NCBI RefSeq assembly: GCF_014534745.1
Contig: NZ_JACVVP010000001.1
Coordinates: forward strand, 124,001-188,000
Source of the DNA: Flammeovirga sp. EKP202
GTDB lineage: Bacteria > Bacteroidota > Bacteroidia > Cytophagales > Flammeovirgaceae
Reading direction: 5' to 3'
DNA length: 64,000 nucleotides
Part shown: piece after piece, positions 54,323 through 63,088 of the stretch
Numbering within the stretch: position 1 is the first letter of the stretch
Layout of the letters: the number at the start of each line of letters is the position of its first letter
Made by a program: the position numbers and the translations under genes
Notes under the pieces: generated by a model
What the model was told of the DNA's origin: nothing
The model's database searches: none
Seen by the model: the letters and a program-made list of their open reading frames with translations, nothing else

Positions 54323-55423
54323 TTAAAGAAAAACTTTTTTTAACCCTTTTGTACTTAACATAAATACAAAAGGAAGTACAGGAGGTAAGAAGCGTCCGTC
54401 CCAGTTTTCACTTGTGATACTTATTGTGAACAACTGCAGGAGAAAATATATTAATCCAAAAAGCTCGACTTTGGTGAGATTACTTTTCTTAATTCCTACT
54501 ACCGCAAAGATGTAAATGGGGTATAAGAAAAGAATACTATACAGGTTATGTGAAAGAGAGTAGTAGGGCTTGATGTGCGTCATAAAGAGGCTGCCTTTAA
54601 CAATACTTATTTTTAGGAAGTAAGTAAAGTTTTTAAAGGCGAATAAGAACAATTGAGTAATTATCCCAAGTTCTTTTGAAGGTAAATAGGGGTTGTCTAA
54701 AGGTTTGATTTTGAGCGTTTCTTGAAAATAAATAATCTCAGGAAGCAAGTAGCCTTCGATCATTAAAGGCCCATAGTAAGCGAGCATTTCATTGATAAGC
54801 AATCCCAAAAAAAGAAAGGCAATCAAAAATACATATTTGTAGTTGGTTTTTCGTTGAAGGATAAAAAGTGTGATACAAAAACTGAGGAGAAATAAGATGC
54901 CGTTTGGGCGAGTAAGAATACATAAAATACCAATTACTATTCCGCTCCAATACTTCTTCTTAAAGATGAGATAAACCGTAATAATACTCAAAGAGGTAAA
55001 TATCGATTCTGTGTAAAGTATAAAATTCCATTCATGTAAAGGAATCCAACCTAAATACATGAGTACACCACAAAAGGCTAAAAATTGATCTTTGAAATTA
55101 TAGAAAAGTAAACGAAAAAAGAGGATCATACTACAATAAGCAATGATCAATTGTCCAATAGCGATAACCGTAATTGAATCTGTAAATAGTTTGATGAAAG
55201 CGATGTATAGACAATATCCTAAATACCAAATTCTTCGATCGGCTACAAAGGTACCTTCTATTAGATCTTGGCCTGCTTGTAAATAAAGAGGTGAATCAGC
55301 CCCTTCTTTTATATTAAACTTTTGGAAACAGATCCATTGTACACTAATCCATAATAGTGATATGATCAGTTGTAGACTGAAAATATTTTGTTGGTTGACA
55401 AAATCTCTAAGCCGCCTGATCAT
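54323..55423 (-). CDS. Polytopic membrane protein, possible GT-C glycosyltransferase
   Basis: A 366-residue protein with about nine to ten helices. Near the N-terminus is FNIKEGADSPLYLQAGQDLI (37-56), which holds the D-x-x-x-Y acidic first-loop motif typical of lipid-linked sugar GT-C transferases. RIWYLGYCLYIAF and an FILYTESIFTSLSIITVYLI segment recall mannosyltransferase-type GT39/PIG-M relatives, and it ends with SENWDGRFLPPVLPFVF. Function is inferred from topology and motif only. Its start overlaps the end of scpA by 17 bases, so it is translated from the same message. Confidence 0.6.
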   Translation of the reverse strand: MIRRLRDFVNQQNIFSLQLIISLLWISVQWICFQKFNIKEGADSPLYLQAGQDLIEGTFVADRRIWYLGYCLYIAFIKLFTDSITVIAIGQLIIAYCSMILFFRLLFYNFKDQFLAFCGVLMYLGWIPLHEWNFILYTESIFTSLSIITVYLIFKKKYWSGIVIGILCILTRPNGILFLLSFCITLFILQRKTNYKYVFLIAFLFLGLLINEMLAYYGPLMIEGYLLPEIIYFQETLKIKPLDNPYLPSKELGIITQLFLFAFKNFTYFLKISIVKGSLFMTHIKPYYSLSHNLYSILFLYPIYIFAVVGIKKSNLTKVELFGLIYFLLQLFTISITSENWDGRFLPPVLPFVFMLSTKGLKKVFL

Positions 55424-56153
55424 CTAATCGTTTAATATCAAAATTATTAAATCCTTCATGTACTACGATTGTGATTTTGTTTTGAGAGAGAAGTTCGAGT
55501 ACGGCCAGGAAATTAAATACGATGGAAACATTATTGAAGTCTTCTTGAATAAGTTCCATAAATGAAAATTCTTTACGAGTCTCCAATCTTTTGATGATTG
55601 TATCTTGGCGTTCTTCTTGAGAATAAGGATAAGGTACAACCTGATGTCGGGGAGCATTTTCTCTAGCTTCTGCCTTTCTTAAAGCAGTTTGATAAAACTT
55701 GAGTAATTTGAAGAGGTCAATATCTTGTAATTCTTGTTCAACACCTATTTCCTCTTCAAGTTGTTTTACTTCTGTCTGAATATTTCCTCTTTTTTCACGG
55801 TCAAGCATGTCTGCCTCCCATTCTTCTAAAGTGTTCAGAACAGATTTGTATTTCATGTATTCCAAAAGGTGTTTCACCAATTCATCCCTAGGGTCAATGT
55901 CATTTCCTTCTTCATCTTTTTCCACCCTTGGTAATAGCATTTTTGCCTTGATTCTCATCAAGGTTGCAGCTACAACTATAAAGTCGCTGGCTAGTTCTAT
56001 ATTCAATCGTTCCATTTCCGCCATATATTCCATAAAGTCATTGGTGATACTGTAGATAGGAATATCATGAATATCCAATTCATCTCTTTGAATAAAGAAA
56101 AGTAAAAGGTCAAAAGGACCTTCGAAAATGGGAAGATTGATTTCGAAACTCAT
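55407..56153 (-). CDS. scpA: Segregation and condensation protein A
   Basis: A 248-residue kleisin-like subunit that bridges SMC heads with ScpB. The N-terminus FEINLPIFEGPFDLLLFFIQ (3-22) and RDELDIHDIPIYSITNDFME are the ScpA signature. LASDFIVVAATLMRIKAKML and the C-terminal winged helix (FSMELIQEDFNNVSIVFNFL, then AVLELLSQNKITI) complete the fold. It is longer than the 200-residue minimum because of an acidic linker (EKDEEGNDIDPRDE). It lies 6 bases after the phosphatase gene and overlaps the next gene by 17 bases. scpB and smc are not in the window. Confidence 0.93.
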   Translation of the reverse strand: MSFEINLPIFEGPFDLLLFFIQRDELDIHDIPIYSITNDFMEYMAEMERLNIELASDFIVVAATLMRIKAKMLLPRVEKDEEGNDIDPRDELVKHLLEYMKYKSVLNTLEEWEADMLDREKRGNIQTEVKQLEEEIGVEQELQDIDLFKLLKFYQTALRKAEARENAPRHQVVPYPYSQEERQDTIIKRLETRKEFSFMELIQEDFNNVSIVFNFLAVLELLSQNKITIVVHEGFNNFDIKRLDDQAA

Positions 56154-56159
56154 GAAAAA

Positions 56160-56726
56160 TTATAAATGTAAGTGGATACGACCAGACTCGTTCAATGACA
56201 GTTTGATTACTTTCCCAAAGTGAAATTGAAGCCTGAATATATTTTTAAGTGGCATTTCTAAAAAATGAGCTAAAAAAACTCTCATGACTACACCATGTGC
56301 AACTAAGGCAATTTTTTCTCCTTCTTTATAATTGTTGATTTCATTCCAGAAAGAAACCAAACGCTCTTGTACCATCTCTAGCGACTCACCATTTGGAGCA
56401 GCAACTTCATCAAATTCTTTTGACCATTGTGCTAGTTCAGTTTTAATGTCGGCAAACTTCTTCATTTCCCAATCACCATAGGAAATTTCCATCAGTCTAG
56501 GTTCGCATACTTTCATATCACACCTCAAAGTTGTAGCGAGTAGCTTACACCTTTTAAGTGGACTGTAGTAAACTGAGTTGAATTGCACGTCATCAATGGT
56601 TTCTTTTATGGTTTTAACTTCTTCTTCAAAAGTATCCACCACATCTAAGTCCGTTTGTCCGTAAAGTACTGTGTTAGCATCAATATCAGGAGTTGTGTGC
56701 CTGATAAGATAAATTGTCATGCTCAT
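56160..56726 (-). CDS. Histidine phosphatase family protein
   Basis: A 188-residue enzyme of the phosphoglycerate mutase-like histidine phosphatase superfamily. The phospho-acceptor is His10 in IYLIRHTTPD; SPLKRC (about 56-61) and EISYGDWEMKK hold the second Arg and acidic residue, and the distal His is in VAHGVVMRVFLAHF. The form resembles alpha-ribazole phosphatase (CobC), but no cobalamin gene is nearby, so the substrate stays open. It lies 11 bases downstream of uvrA copy 2 and 6 bases upstream of scpA. Confidence 0.88.
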   Translation of the reverse strand: MSMTIYLIRHTTPDIDANTVLYGQTDLDVVDTFEEEVKTIKETIDDVQFNSVYYSPLKRCKLLATTLRCDMKVCEPRLMEISYGDWEMKKFADIKTELAQWSKEFDEVAAPNGESLEMVQERLVSFWNEINNYKEGEKIALVAHGVVMRVFLAHFLEMPLKNIFRLQFHFGKVIKLSLNESGRIHLHL

Positions 56727-56737
56727 AGTTTTAAGCT

Positions 56738-59557
56738 TTATTGCATTGCCGATTGTAAGTACTGTGCAGTGTAGCCTTCTTTGATTTTGATAAGATCATC
56801 TGGTTTTCCCTCAAAAACAATAGTACCACCATTTTTACCACCTTCAGGTCCAATATCAATCACCCAATCTGCTGTTTTGATCACTTCTACATTATGTTCA
56901 ATGATAATTGCAGAGTGTCCTTTATCAATTAGAGCGTTGATAGATTTTAATAGCTTATCAATATCATGGAAGTGAAGTCCTGTAGTCGGTTCATCAAAGA
57001 TAAACAATACTTTTTCACTTTCCTTTAATGTTCCTTTGGCTAGGAAAGAAGCTAATTTCACCCTTTGTGCTTCACCTCCACTGAGTGTATTAGAAGATTG
57101 TCCAAGTTGAACGTACCCTAAACCTACATCAAGAAGTGGTTGTAAACGTTGGATGATTTTCTTTTGATCACTGAAAAATGCTACAGCATCATCCACACTC
57201 ATGCGTAGTATATCTGAAATACTTTTCTCTTTATACTTAACATCAAGAATTTCTTTTTTGAAGCGATCACCATTACAGCTTTCACAAGGAAGATAAATGT
57301 CAGCCATAAACTGCATTTCGATTTTGGTAGTTCCTTCACCTTGACAAGCTTCACATCTACCTCCATCTACATTGAAAGAGAAAAAGGCAGGTTTGTAACC
57401 TCTTTGAACAGATAATTCTTGTTTGGAGAATAACTCACGAATAGCATCATAAGCTTTGACATAAGTGACAGGGTTGGATCTTGAAGATTTCCCAATTGGA
57501 TTTTGATCTACAAATTCTACTCTATTAACGGATGAAATATTCCCTTCGATTTGATCAATCTTTGGTTTTTCCTCTGTATGCTGCCCTAGTGCTCTCAGTA
57601 AAGCAGGTGTAAGACATTTTTTAACTAAAGTAGATTTTCCTGATCCCGATACTCCCGTGATACAAGTAACGGTTCCTAGCGGGAACTTTGCATTTACATT
57701 TTTGAGATTATTCTCTCTTGCTCCCTTAATTTCAATATACTCCTTCCATTCCCTGCGTTTTTCTGGAGTAGGTATACTTGATTTTCCACTCAAATATAAA
57801 GTAGTGTGAGAGGTATCAGGATGTTTTATAGCTTCTTCAATAGATCCTTGAAAACGGAGTTCACCGCCATAGGTTCCTGCATCAGGTCCAATATCAATAA
57901 TCTGATCTGCTGCTTTCATGACTTCCTCTTCGTGTTCTACAACAATTACTGTATTCCCTAATTTTTTTAATTCTAAAAGTACAGAAATCAAGTTTTGAGT
58001 ATCTCTAGGATGAAGTCCGATACTTGGCTCATCTAGAATGTACATAGAACCCACCAAGGCACTCCCCAAGGAAGTGGCTAATTTGATACGCTGATATTCA
58101 CCACCGGATAAAGTGGAAGTAAGTCGGTTGAGCGTCAAATACCCCAAACCAACTTTATTCATATATTTTAGGCGGTTTTTAATTTCCGCCAATAAGCGGT
58201 CTGCAATTTTGTGATCGTGTTCACTGAGGTTGATGGTATTGAAGAAGGTTTCACTTTCTGCAATTGGCATCAACACAACATCTACAATAGATTTACCATC
58301 TACTTTCACGTAAGAAGCATCCTTTCTTAATCTCGAACCGTGGCATTCAGGACAAGTCGTTCTACCTCTGTATCTAGATAGCATCACTCTGTACTGAATT
58401 TTATGTTTTTTCGATTCTAAATGATCAAAGAAAGCGTTGATTCCTTTAAACTTTCCTTTTCCTTTCCAAAGAATATCTTTTTCATCTACAGTCAATTCAC
58501 TGTAAGATCTGAAAATAGGGAAATTGGTTTCATGTGCAGTATCTAAAAGTGGCTTTAACCACTTTTTCATCGTCTCTGTTCTCCATGGAATAATGGCATC
58601 GTCAACAATGGAGAGTGATTTATCAGGAATGACCAAGTCTTCATCGATTCCTAAAACTTTACCAAATCCCTCGCATCTTTTACAAGCACCATAAGGGTTG
58701 TTGAAACTAAAAAGATTGACACTTGGTTCTTCGAAGGTCATTCCATCTGCTTCAAATTTATCAGAGAAAGTTTTGATAATGCTCTCTTCACCTCTTCTTA
58801 CAAATTCGATTTTACATTCTCCACGACCTTCAAACAAAGCAGTTTGAACAGAGTCAGCAATTCGGAATTGATTTTCCTCATCTCCATGCTTTACTGCATT
58901 TCTATCAATCAACATTTCAAGGTCATCTAAAATGATTTTTTCACCTTTTTCCAGTTGATCAATCAGTTCTTCGATATAAACAATCTCACCTTTAAGAATA
59001 ACTCTTGTAAATCCTTGTTGGAGGAGAAGTTTTAAGACTACATCAATTTCTCGTCCTTCTTGTAAACCCAAAGGGCAGGATACGACAAATCGACTTCCTT
59101 CTTCAAAAGAATAAATATAATTGACAATATCTGTTACGGAAGATTTGGCTACTTCTTGCCCTGAAATAGGGGAGTAAGTTTTACCAATTCTTGCAAAGAG
59201 GAGTTTTAGGTAATCGTAGATTTCAGTGGTAGTCCCTACAGTAGACCTAGGATTTTTAGTGGAAACTTTTTGCTCTACAGCAATGGCAGGGCAAATTCCT
59301 CTGATGTATTCTACCTCAGGTTTTTCCATCCTTCCTAAAAACTGTCGAGCATATGAGCTCAAGCTTTCCACATACATACGTTGGCCTTCAGCAAAAAGAG
59401 TGTCAAAAGCTAATGATGATTTTCCTGATCCAGAAACACCTGTAATGACTACAAAACTGTTTCTTGGAATAGCAACGTCAACACTTTTTAGGTTGTTTAC
59501 TTTTGCCCCTTTTACAATAATAAAATCTTTAGGATTTAATTGATCTACCGACTGCAT
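56738..59557 (-). CDS. uvrA: Excinuclease ABC subunit UvrA (copy 2)
   Basis: A second full-length UvrA, 939 residues. It has the same layout as copy 1: Walker [12 protein letters not shown] (40-50), [20 protein letters not shown] with [13 protein letters not shown], second Walker [33 protein letters not shown] and [13 protein letters not shown], plus zinc pairs [14 protein letters not shown] and CEACQGEG...CESCNG. Because UvrB-binding regions appear intact, neither copy is the short class II form. It heads an operon with a phosphatase, scpA and a membrane glycosyltransferase. One of the two may serve a specialised lesion or stress; sequence alone does not say. Confidence 0.96.
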   Translation of the reverse strand: MQSVDQLNPKDFIIVKGAKVNNLKSVDVAIPRNSFVVITGVSGSGKSSLAFDTLFAEGQRMYVESLSSYARQFLGRMEKPEVEYIRGICPAIAVEQKVSTKNPRSTVGTTTEIYDYLKLLFARIGKTYSPISGQEVAKSSVTDIVNYIYSFEEGSRFVVSCPLGLQEGREIDVVLKLLLQQGFTRVILKGEIVYIEELIDQLEKGEKIILDDLEMLIDRNAVKHGDEENQFRIADSVQTALFEGRGECKIEFVRRGEESIIKTFSDKFEADGMTFEEPSVNLFSFNNPYGACKRCEGFGKVLGIDEDLVIPDKSLSIVDDAIIPWRTETMKKWLKPLLDTAHETNFPIFRSYSELTVDEKDILWKGKGKFKGINAFFDHLESKKHKIQYRVMLSRYRGRTTCPECHGSRLRKDASYVKVDGKSIVDVVLMPIAESETFFNTINLSEHDHKIADRLLAEIKNRLKYMNKVGLGYLTLNRLTSTLSGGEYQRIKLATSLGSALVGSMYILDEPSIGLHPRDTQNLISVLLELKKLGNTVIVVEHEEEVMKAADQIIDIGPDAGTYGGELRFQGSIEEAIKHPDTSHTTLYLSGKSSIPTPEKRREWKEYIEIKGARENNLKNVNAKFPLGTVTCITGVSGSGKSTLVKKCLTPALLRALGQHTEEKPKIDQIEGNISSVNRVEFVDQNPIGKSSRSNPVTYVKAYDAIRELFSKQELSVQRGYKPAFFSFNVDGGRCEACQGEGTTKIEMQFMADIYLPCESCNGDRFKKEILDVKYKEKSISDILRMSVDDAVAFFSDQKKIIQRLQPLLDVGLGYVQLGQSSNTLSGGEAQRVKLASFLAKGTLKESEKVLFIFDEPTTGLHFHDIDKLLKSINALIDKGHSAIIIEHNVEVIKTADWVIDIGPEGGKNGGTIVFEGKPDDLIKIKEGYTAQYLQSAMQ

Positions 59558-59932
59558 ATAAGAATGGATATTTACTGAACTACAGAGTATAAAATTAAGC
59601 GATCTATCTTTAATTTTGACTATGAAAGATGAAATATCTACATCATTTTTTTAAAAAGCACCTTAATTCTGTCACCGAAAAAAAAAAGTAATAAAAATCA
59701 TGTCAGTTTTTTTTAAATGCTAATTGTTTTCATGATTTTTGAACGGTTACTTCTGCAATTGAGTATGTGGAATACAAAATTCAATTGTTTATTTTGTAAA
59801 GTAGAGGCTTAATCTACTCTTAACTTTAAATTACTATATACACTCGACGAGAAATATTTTTTCCAATTTTTAGTTAGTTTTAAGAGCATGTTTTTCGTAG
59901 TGTAAAATGTGCTTTTGTTATGATTTTTTAAA
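59558..59932. other. Divergent intergenic region
   Basis: 375 bases between uvrA copy 2 (-) and the acyltransferase gene (+). AT-rich with several homopolymer runs. No gene, RNA or good TAnnTTTG pair was seen. Confidence 0.35.
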
Positions 59933-60679
59933 ATGGCATTTATTCTAAAACTATATTTGGTTTGGGGACTTAGTATGTTTGCATTGGGTTTGATACTACT
60001 TTATCCATTTTTTGCTATCATCATCTGGTCATCCAACAATAAACTGCTTAAAGCGACTTATTATGTAAATAGATTATGGGCAGTATTTACTTATGTCATG
60101 ATCTTGGTTCCAGTAAAACGTATCAGAAAAACAAAGCTCAATAATTCTGAGCCTTATATATTTGTGTCTAATCATTCTTCTTTTTTAGATATACCTGCAG
60201 TTCAGCTGATCGTTAATCAATTTGTGGTTTTTCTGGGGAAAAGGAGTTTAGCGACTGCTCCACTATTTGGCTGGATGTTCAGAAATCTGCATATCTGTGT
60301 GGATAGAGGAAATCCTGAAAAGACAGAAGAAATGTTTAGAAAGTGCCTTACCAAATTGGAGCAAGGGTTTAGTATCGGTGTATTTCCAGAAGGAACACAA
60401 AATAGAACTCCGCCTACATTGAATAAATTTAAAGATGGAGCATTTATTCTTGCCATTCGTGCTCAGCGACCAGTCGTTCCGGTTACCATTGTGAGTAATT
60501 GGAAAATATGGCCTGCATTGGCTCCAAGACTTTCATGGTCTCCTTTAATTCTTGTTCAGCATGAACCCATTCCTACCAAGGGAATGACACTCAAAGATGT
60601 AGCAGAGTTAAGAGTAAAGGTTAAAGAAGTAATCGAAACAGAACTAAAAACACGTTATCCTAAGGAATATAATTTGTAA
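59933..60679 (+). CDS. plsC: 1-acyl-sn-glycerol-3-phosphate acyltransferase (PlsC family)
   Basis: A 248-residue membrane-associated acyltransferase that makes phosphatidic acid in phospholipid synthesis. Two hydrophobic N-terminal segments (about 7-32 and 48-62) precede the catalytic motif NHSSFLD (His81, Asp86). Motif III is FPEGTQNR (151-158), and RPVVPVTIVSN is the motif IV region. The fit to PlsC is good, though glycerolipid-unrelated acyltransferases share these motifs. The next gene, gatC, starts 80 bases downstream on the same strand. Confidence 0.88.
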   Translation: MAFILKLYLVWGLSMFALGLILLYPFFAIIIWSSNNKLLKATYYVNRLWAVFTYVMILVPVKRIRKTKLNNSEPYIFVSNHSSFLDIPAVQLIVNQFVVFLGKRSLATAPLFGWMFRNLHICVDRGNPEKTEEMFRKCLTKLEQGFSIGVFPEGTQNRTPPTLNKFKDGAFILAIRAQRPVVPVTIVSNWKIWPALAPRLSWSPLILVQHEPIPTKGMTLKDVAELRVKVKEVIETELKTRYPKEYNL

Positions 60680-60759
60680 AATATTACTATAAATTTTACA
60701 GAATTATTAAAAAATGACGTACTTAGTGTTTTAGAGTGAAAAATTAAGCTATTTATTTT

Positions 60760-61047
60760 ATGATTATTGATAAAGAAGCTATAGAAAAAATTGCTCATTT
60801 GGCTCGCCTGGAGATGGATGAGAAAAGTGAGGAGAAAATGCTGAAAAGCATGAATGAAATTGTGGAGTGGGTAGCAAAATTGGAAGAGGTTGATACGGAA
60901 GGTGTAGCACCTCTAACTCATATGACACAAGAACAAAGTGTTTGGAGAGAAGACGAAGCTAAATATACACTTAGTCATGATGATGCTTTGAAAAATGCAC
61001 CGAAAAAGGATGCAGATTTTTTCAGAGTGCCTAAGGTATTAGATTAA
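60760..61047 (+). CDS. gatC: Aspartyl/glutamyl-tRNA amidotransferase subunit C
   Basis: A 95-residue subunit that stabilises GatAB, which converts Glu-tRNA(Gln) or Asp-tRNA(Asn) to the amide form. It reads IDKEAIEKIAHLARLEMDEK, EIVEWVAKLEEVDTEGVAPL and a C-terminal KDADFFRVPKVLD, typical of GatC from start to end. gatA and gatB are not here. It may share a transcript with plsC. A terminator follows 30 bases later. Confidence 0.95.
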   Translation: MIIDKEAIEKIAHLARLEMDEKSEEKMLKSMNEIVEWVAKLEEVDTEGVAPLTHMTQEQSVWREDEAKYTLSHDDALKNAPKKDADFFRVPKVLD

Positions 61048-61076
61048 TAGTCGACGATAATAGTACAAGCAAAAAT

Positions 61077-61112
61077 AAAACTTCTGAAGTGTGAAACTTG
61101 AGAAGTTTTTTT
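61077..61112 (+). terminator. Terminator of gatC
   Basis: A 9-bp stem (AAAACTTCT / AGAAGTTTT, 61077-61085 with 61101-61109) is followed by further T residues. Confidence 0.75.
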
Positions 61113-61137
61113 TATTGTATAAATCTCGAAACTAACT

Positions 61138-62034
61138 TCATATTTTTAGGAAAGAATCTCTACTGAACAGAGGATTAGGGTATTTGTAGAAACCTTCTCC
61201 TGAGATCATCCCCAGCTTTCCTTTCTTTATATATTCGTTTTGTAAAAACTCAGCGTTAGAGGCACGTTTTTGATCATTGTCTTTCTCTCCCCAATATTTT
61301 TCAATGTTATAGACCGTATCTAGGCCAACGGCATCTATAATGATAAAAGGTCCATATTTATTTCCAATAGCCATCCATGATTTATCGATGTCTTCAAAAG
61401 AGGCAATTCCTTTCCGAAGCATAGTTAATGCAGTAGAAAGCATTGGAATAAGAAGTGAATTTAAAAGATATCCACTGTTTTCTTTTTGTAATACAATAGG
61501 GAGGATATTTAAATTTTTGATAAAGTGAATTAATGATTCAATGACCAAAATATCAGTATCCGGGTGTCCCATTATTTCTACAAGCCTATTTTCCCAAATC
61601 ACATTAGTAAAATGAGCCCCTACTAATTGTAGTGGATGCTTGAAATGTGGTGCTAAATCACTTGGAATAAAAGAATCACTATTTGATGCGACAATCGTAG
61701 TTGGGGAGATAAATTGAGAGATAGCTTTATAAAATTCGATTTTAGCTTCCATTTTTTCAGGAATAGATTCTATAAATAAATCACATTCTTGACAGGCTTC
61801 TTCGAGATCACTGGTGTAATGAATATTTTTTAAAGTGGTATCAACTTGCTCTCTATTGGAAGTAAACTTTTCCAAAAATGAGGCAGCAAACTTTTCGTGA
61901 AGCGCCTTACCAATTTCTAAACCAATATCTGAGGTGTCGTATAATTTTACACGGTAGCCATTAAAGGCAATGTACCATGAAATTTCTGAACCTAAAGTAT
62001 CAGCACCTGCGATAGTTATTGATTTTAAAAGCAT
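61138..62034 (-). CDS. 3-hydroxyacyl-CoA dehydrogenase family protein, divergent
   Basis: A 298-residue NAD-binding protein. The N-terminal Rossmann part reads ITIAGADTLGSEISWYIAFN (7-26), where the usual GxGxxG is changed to GADTLG. CDLFIESIPEKMEAKIEFYK matches the family's acidic stretch, TIVASNSDSFIPSDLA the Ser/Asn site, and GAHFTNVIWENRLVEI carries the catalytic His but lacks the normal NP after it. The C-terminal helical domain contains IDKSWMAIGNKYGPFIIIDA and VGLD. It could act on a hydroxyacyl-CoA or another hydroxy acid; the degenerate cofactor loop makes activity uncertain. It is monocistronic. Confidence 0.8.
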   Translation of the reverse strand: MLLKSITIAGADTLGSEISWYIAFNGYRVKLYDTSDIGLEIGKALHEKFAASFLEKFTSNREQVDTTLKNIHYTSDLEEACQECDLFIESIPEKMEAKIEFYKAISQFISPTTIVASNSDSFIPSDLAPHFKHPLQLVGAHFTNVIWENRLVEIMGHPDTDILVIESLIHFIKNLNILPIVLQKENSGYLLNSLLIPMLSTALTMLRKGIASFEDIDKSWMAIGNKYGPFIIIDAVGLDTVYNIEKYWGEKDNDQKRASNAEFLQNEYIKKGKLGMISGEGFYKYPNPLFSRDSFLKI

Positions 62035-62375
62035 AGAATAAAACGAAGTTACAGCTTAATTGTTATTAAATACACCTCCATAGCTTAGAGCATAAATAAT
62101 AGCTTTCACTTTCCATCTTTTTATAAAAAGTACGGAAGCGAATTTGATCTTAATTTAATCAAATATAAATAAATTTTAATGGATAAAATAAGGCAGCTGA
62201 AAAGAAAATTTTATCTCACGGAAAATTAAAAATAGAAAATGGGACGGAAAAAAGAATGGAAGCTTTAGAGTAGAAAACTTACAGCTAGTGAGGGCACAAA
62301 AAAAGTCATTCCTTTTTAATCTGGAATGACTTTCTTTTGATTTATGTATTACGTTGTTTTAGCAACGGAAATGAT
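62035..62375. other. Intergenic region
   Basis: About 340 bases. It contains the terminator of the downstream gene (62298-62333) and a - strand TATATTTG -7-like element (62160-62167) about 125 bases before the dehydrogenase start, without a good -33 partner. Nothing else was identified. Confidence 0.35.
62298..62333 (-). terminator. Terminator of the Spy-like gene
   Basis: An 11-bp stem (AAAGTCATTCC / GGAATGACTTT, 62302-62312 with 62323-62333) is followed on the - strand by a T run. Confidence 0.8.
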
Positions 62376-62867
62376 CTATAAATTATTGACTAACGGTAGC
62401 TCTTGTGTCATGCTTAAGTCGATGACAGTATTGAGTTGTCCCATTATTTGAACAAAACGAGCTGCTGTTTGTGTAGAAACCACTTTTTTCATTGCTTTAA
62501 AATACTTCTGGTTCAAAGCAATTTCTTTTTTATTAAGCTTGAAACTGGTATTCATCAACTCTTCAGTTCTCTTCTCATCCAAAGTTTCAAAGCTTTCTGC
62601 ATATTCTTTTAATAGTGCATACTGTTCATTTAATAATTGACTTTGTTCATATTCATATTTATCATAAACAGGCCAAAATTTGTCAGCTTCAGCTTCTGAT
62701 AAGTTCATATTCTCTTTAAGAACTCCTCTTTTTTCAGCTTTGATTAAGGTTTTAATAGTTTCAAAGTCCATATTTTGACCTTGAACTTTACTTGTTAATG
62801 AAGGATTTTGAGCGAACAAGTTTAAGCATACAAAAAGAGCGAGTATAGTACCAATAAGTTTTTTCAT
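62376..62867 (-). CDS. Small secreted helical protein, Spy-like
   Basis: A 163-residue exported protein with a signal peptide (1-19, cleavage after LFAQ). The mature part is all-helical and charged: NMDFETIKTLIKAEKRGVLK, NMNLSEAEADKFWPVYDKYE, QSQLLNEQYALLKEYAESFE, EELMNTSFKLNKKEIALNQK and YFKAMKKVV, ending ARFVQIMGQLNTVIDL. The LSEAEADKFWPVYDKYE segment is the usual first helix of Bacteroidota Spy/CpxP-like proteins that act as periplasmic chaperones or sense envelope stress. The link is by pattern only. It has its own terminator and no adjacent sigma factor. Confidence 0.65.
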   Translation of the reverse strand: MKKLIGTILALFVCLNLFAQNPSLTSKVQGQNMDFETIKTLIKAEKRGVLKENMNLSEAEADKFWPVYDKYEYEQSQLLNEQYALLKEYAESFETLDEKRTEELMNTSFKLNKKEIALNQKYFKAMKKVVSTQTAARFVQIMGQLNTVIDLSMTQELPLVNNL

Positions 62868-63088
62868 AATATCTTGTTATCTTATATTCAAGTTTTATCA
62901 ACGTTAGAAAATGAGCTGAGTTCTTAAATGAGTATTAATAAAGGTAAATGCGTAAATAAATATCTAAAAAAGAATGCTAAAAAATAAATTATAGTGTAAT
63001 CTAATCCACCTTTATTTGTAGAGTTTCACTATTCAAAGATCAAGCGGTATTCTATCCGAGTAGATTTACTTTTTGATGTATTTATTTT

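Noticed and set aside
59226-59543. 105-codon + strand frame opposite uvrA copy 2
   Set aside because: A shadow of the UvrA N-terminus coding region; composition follows the complementary codons.
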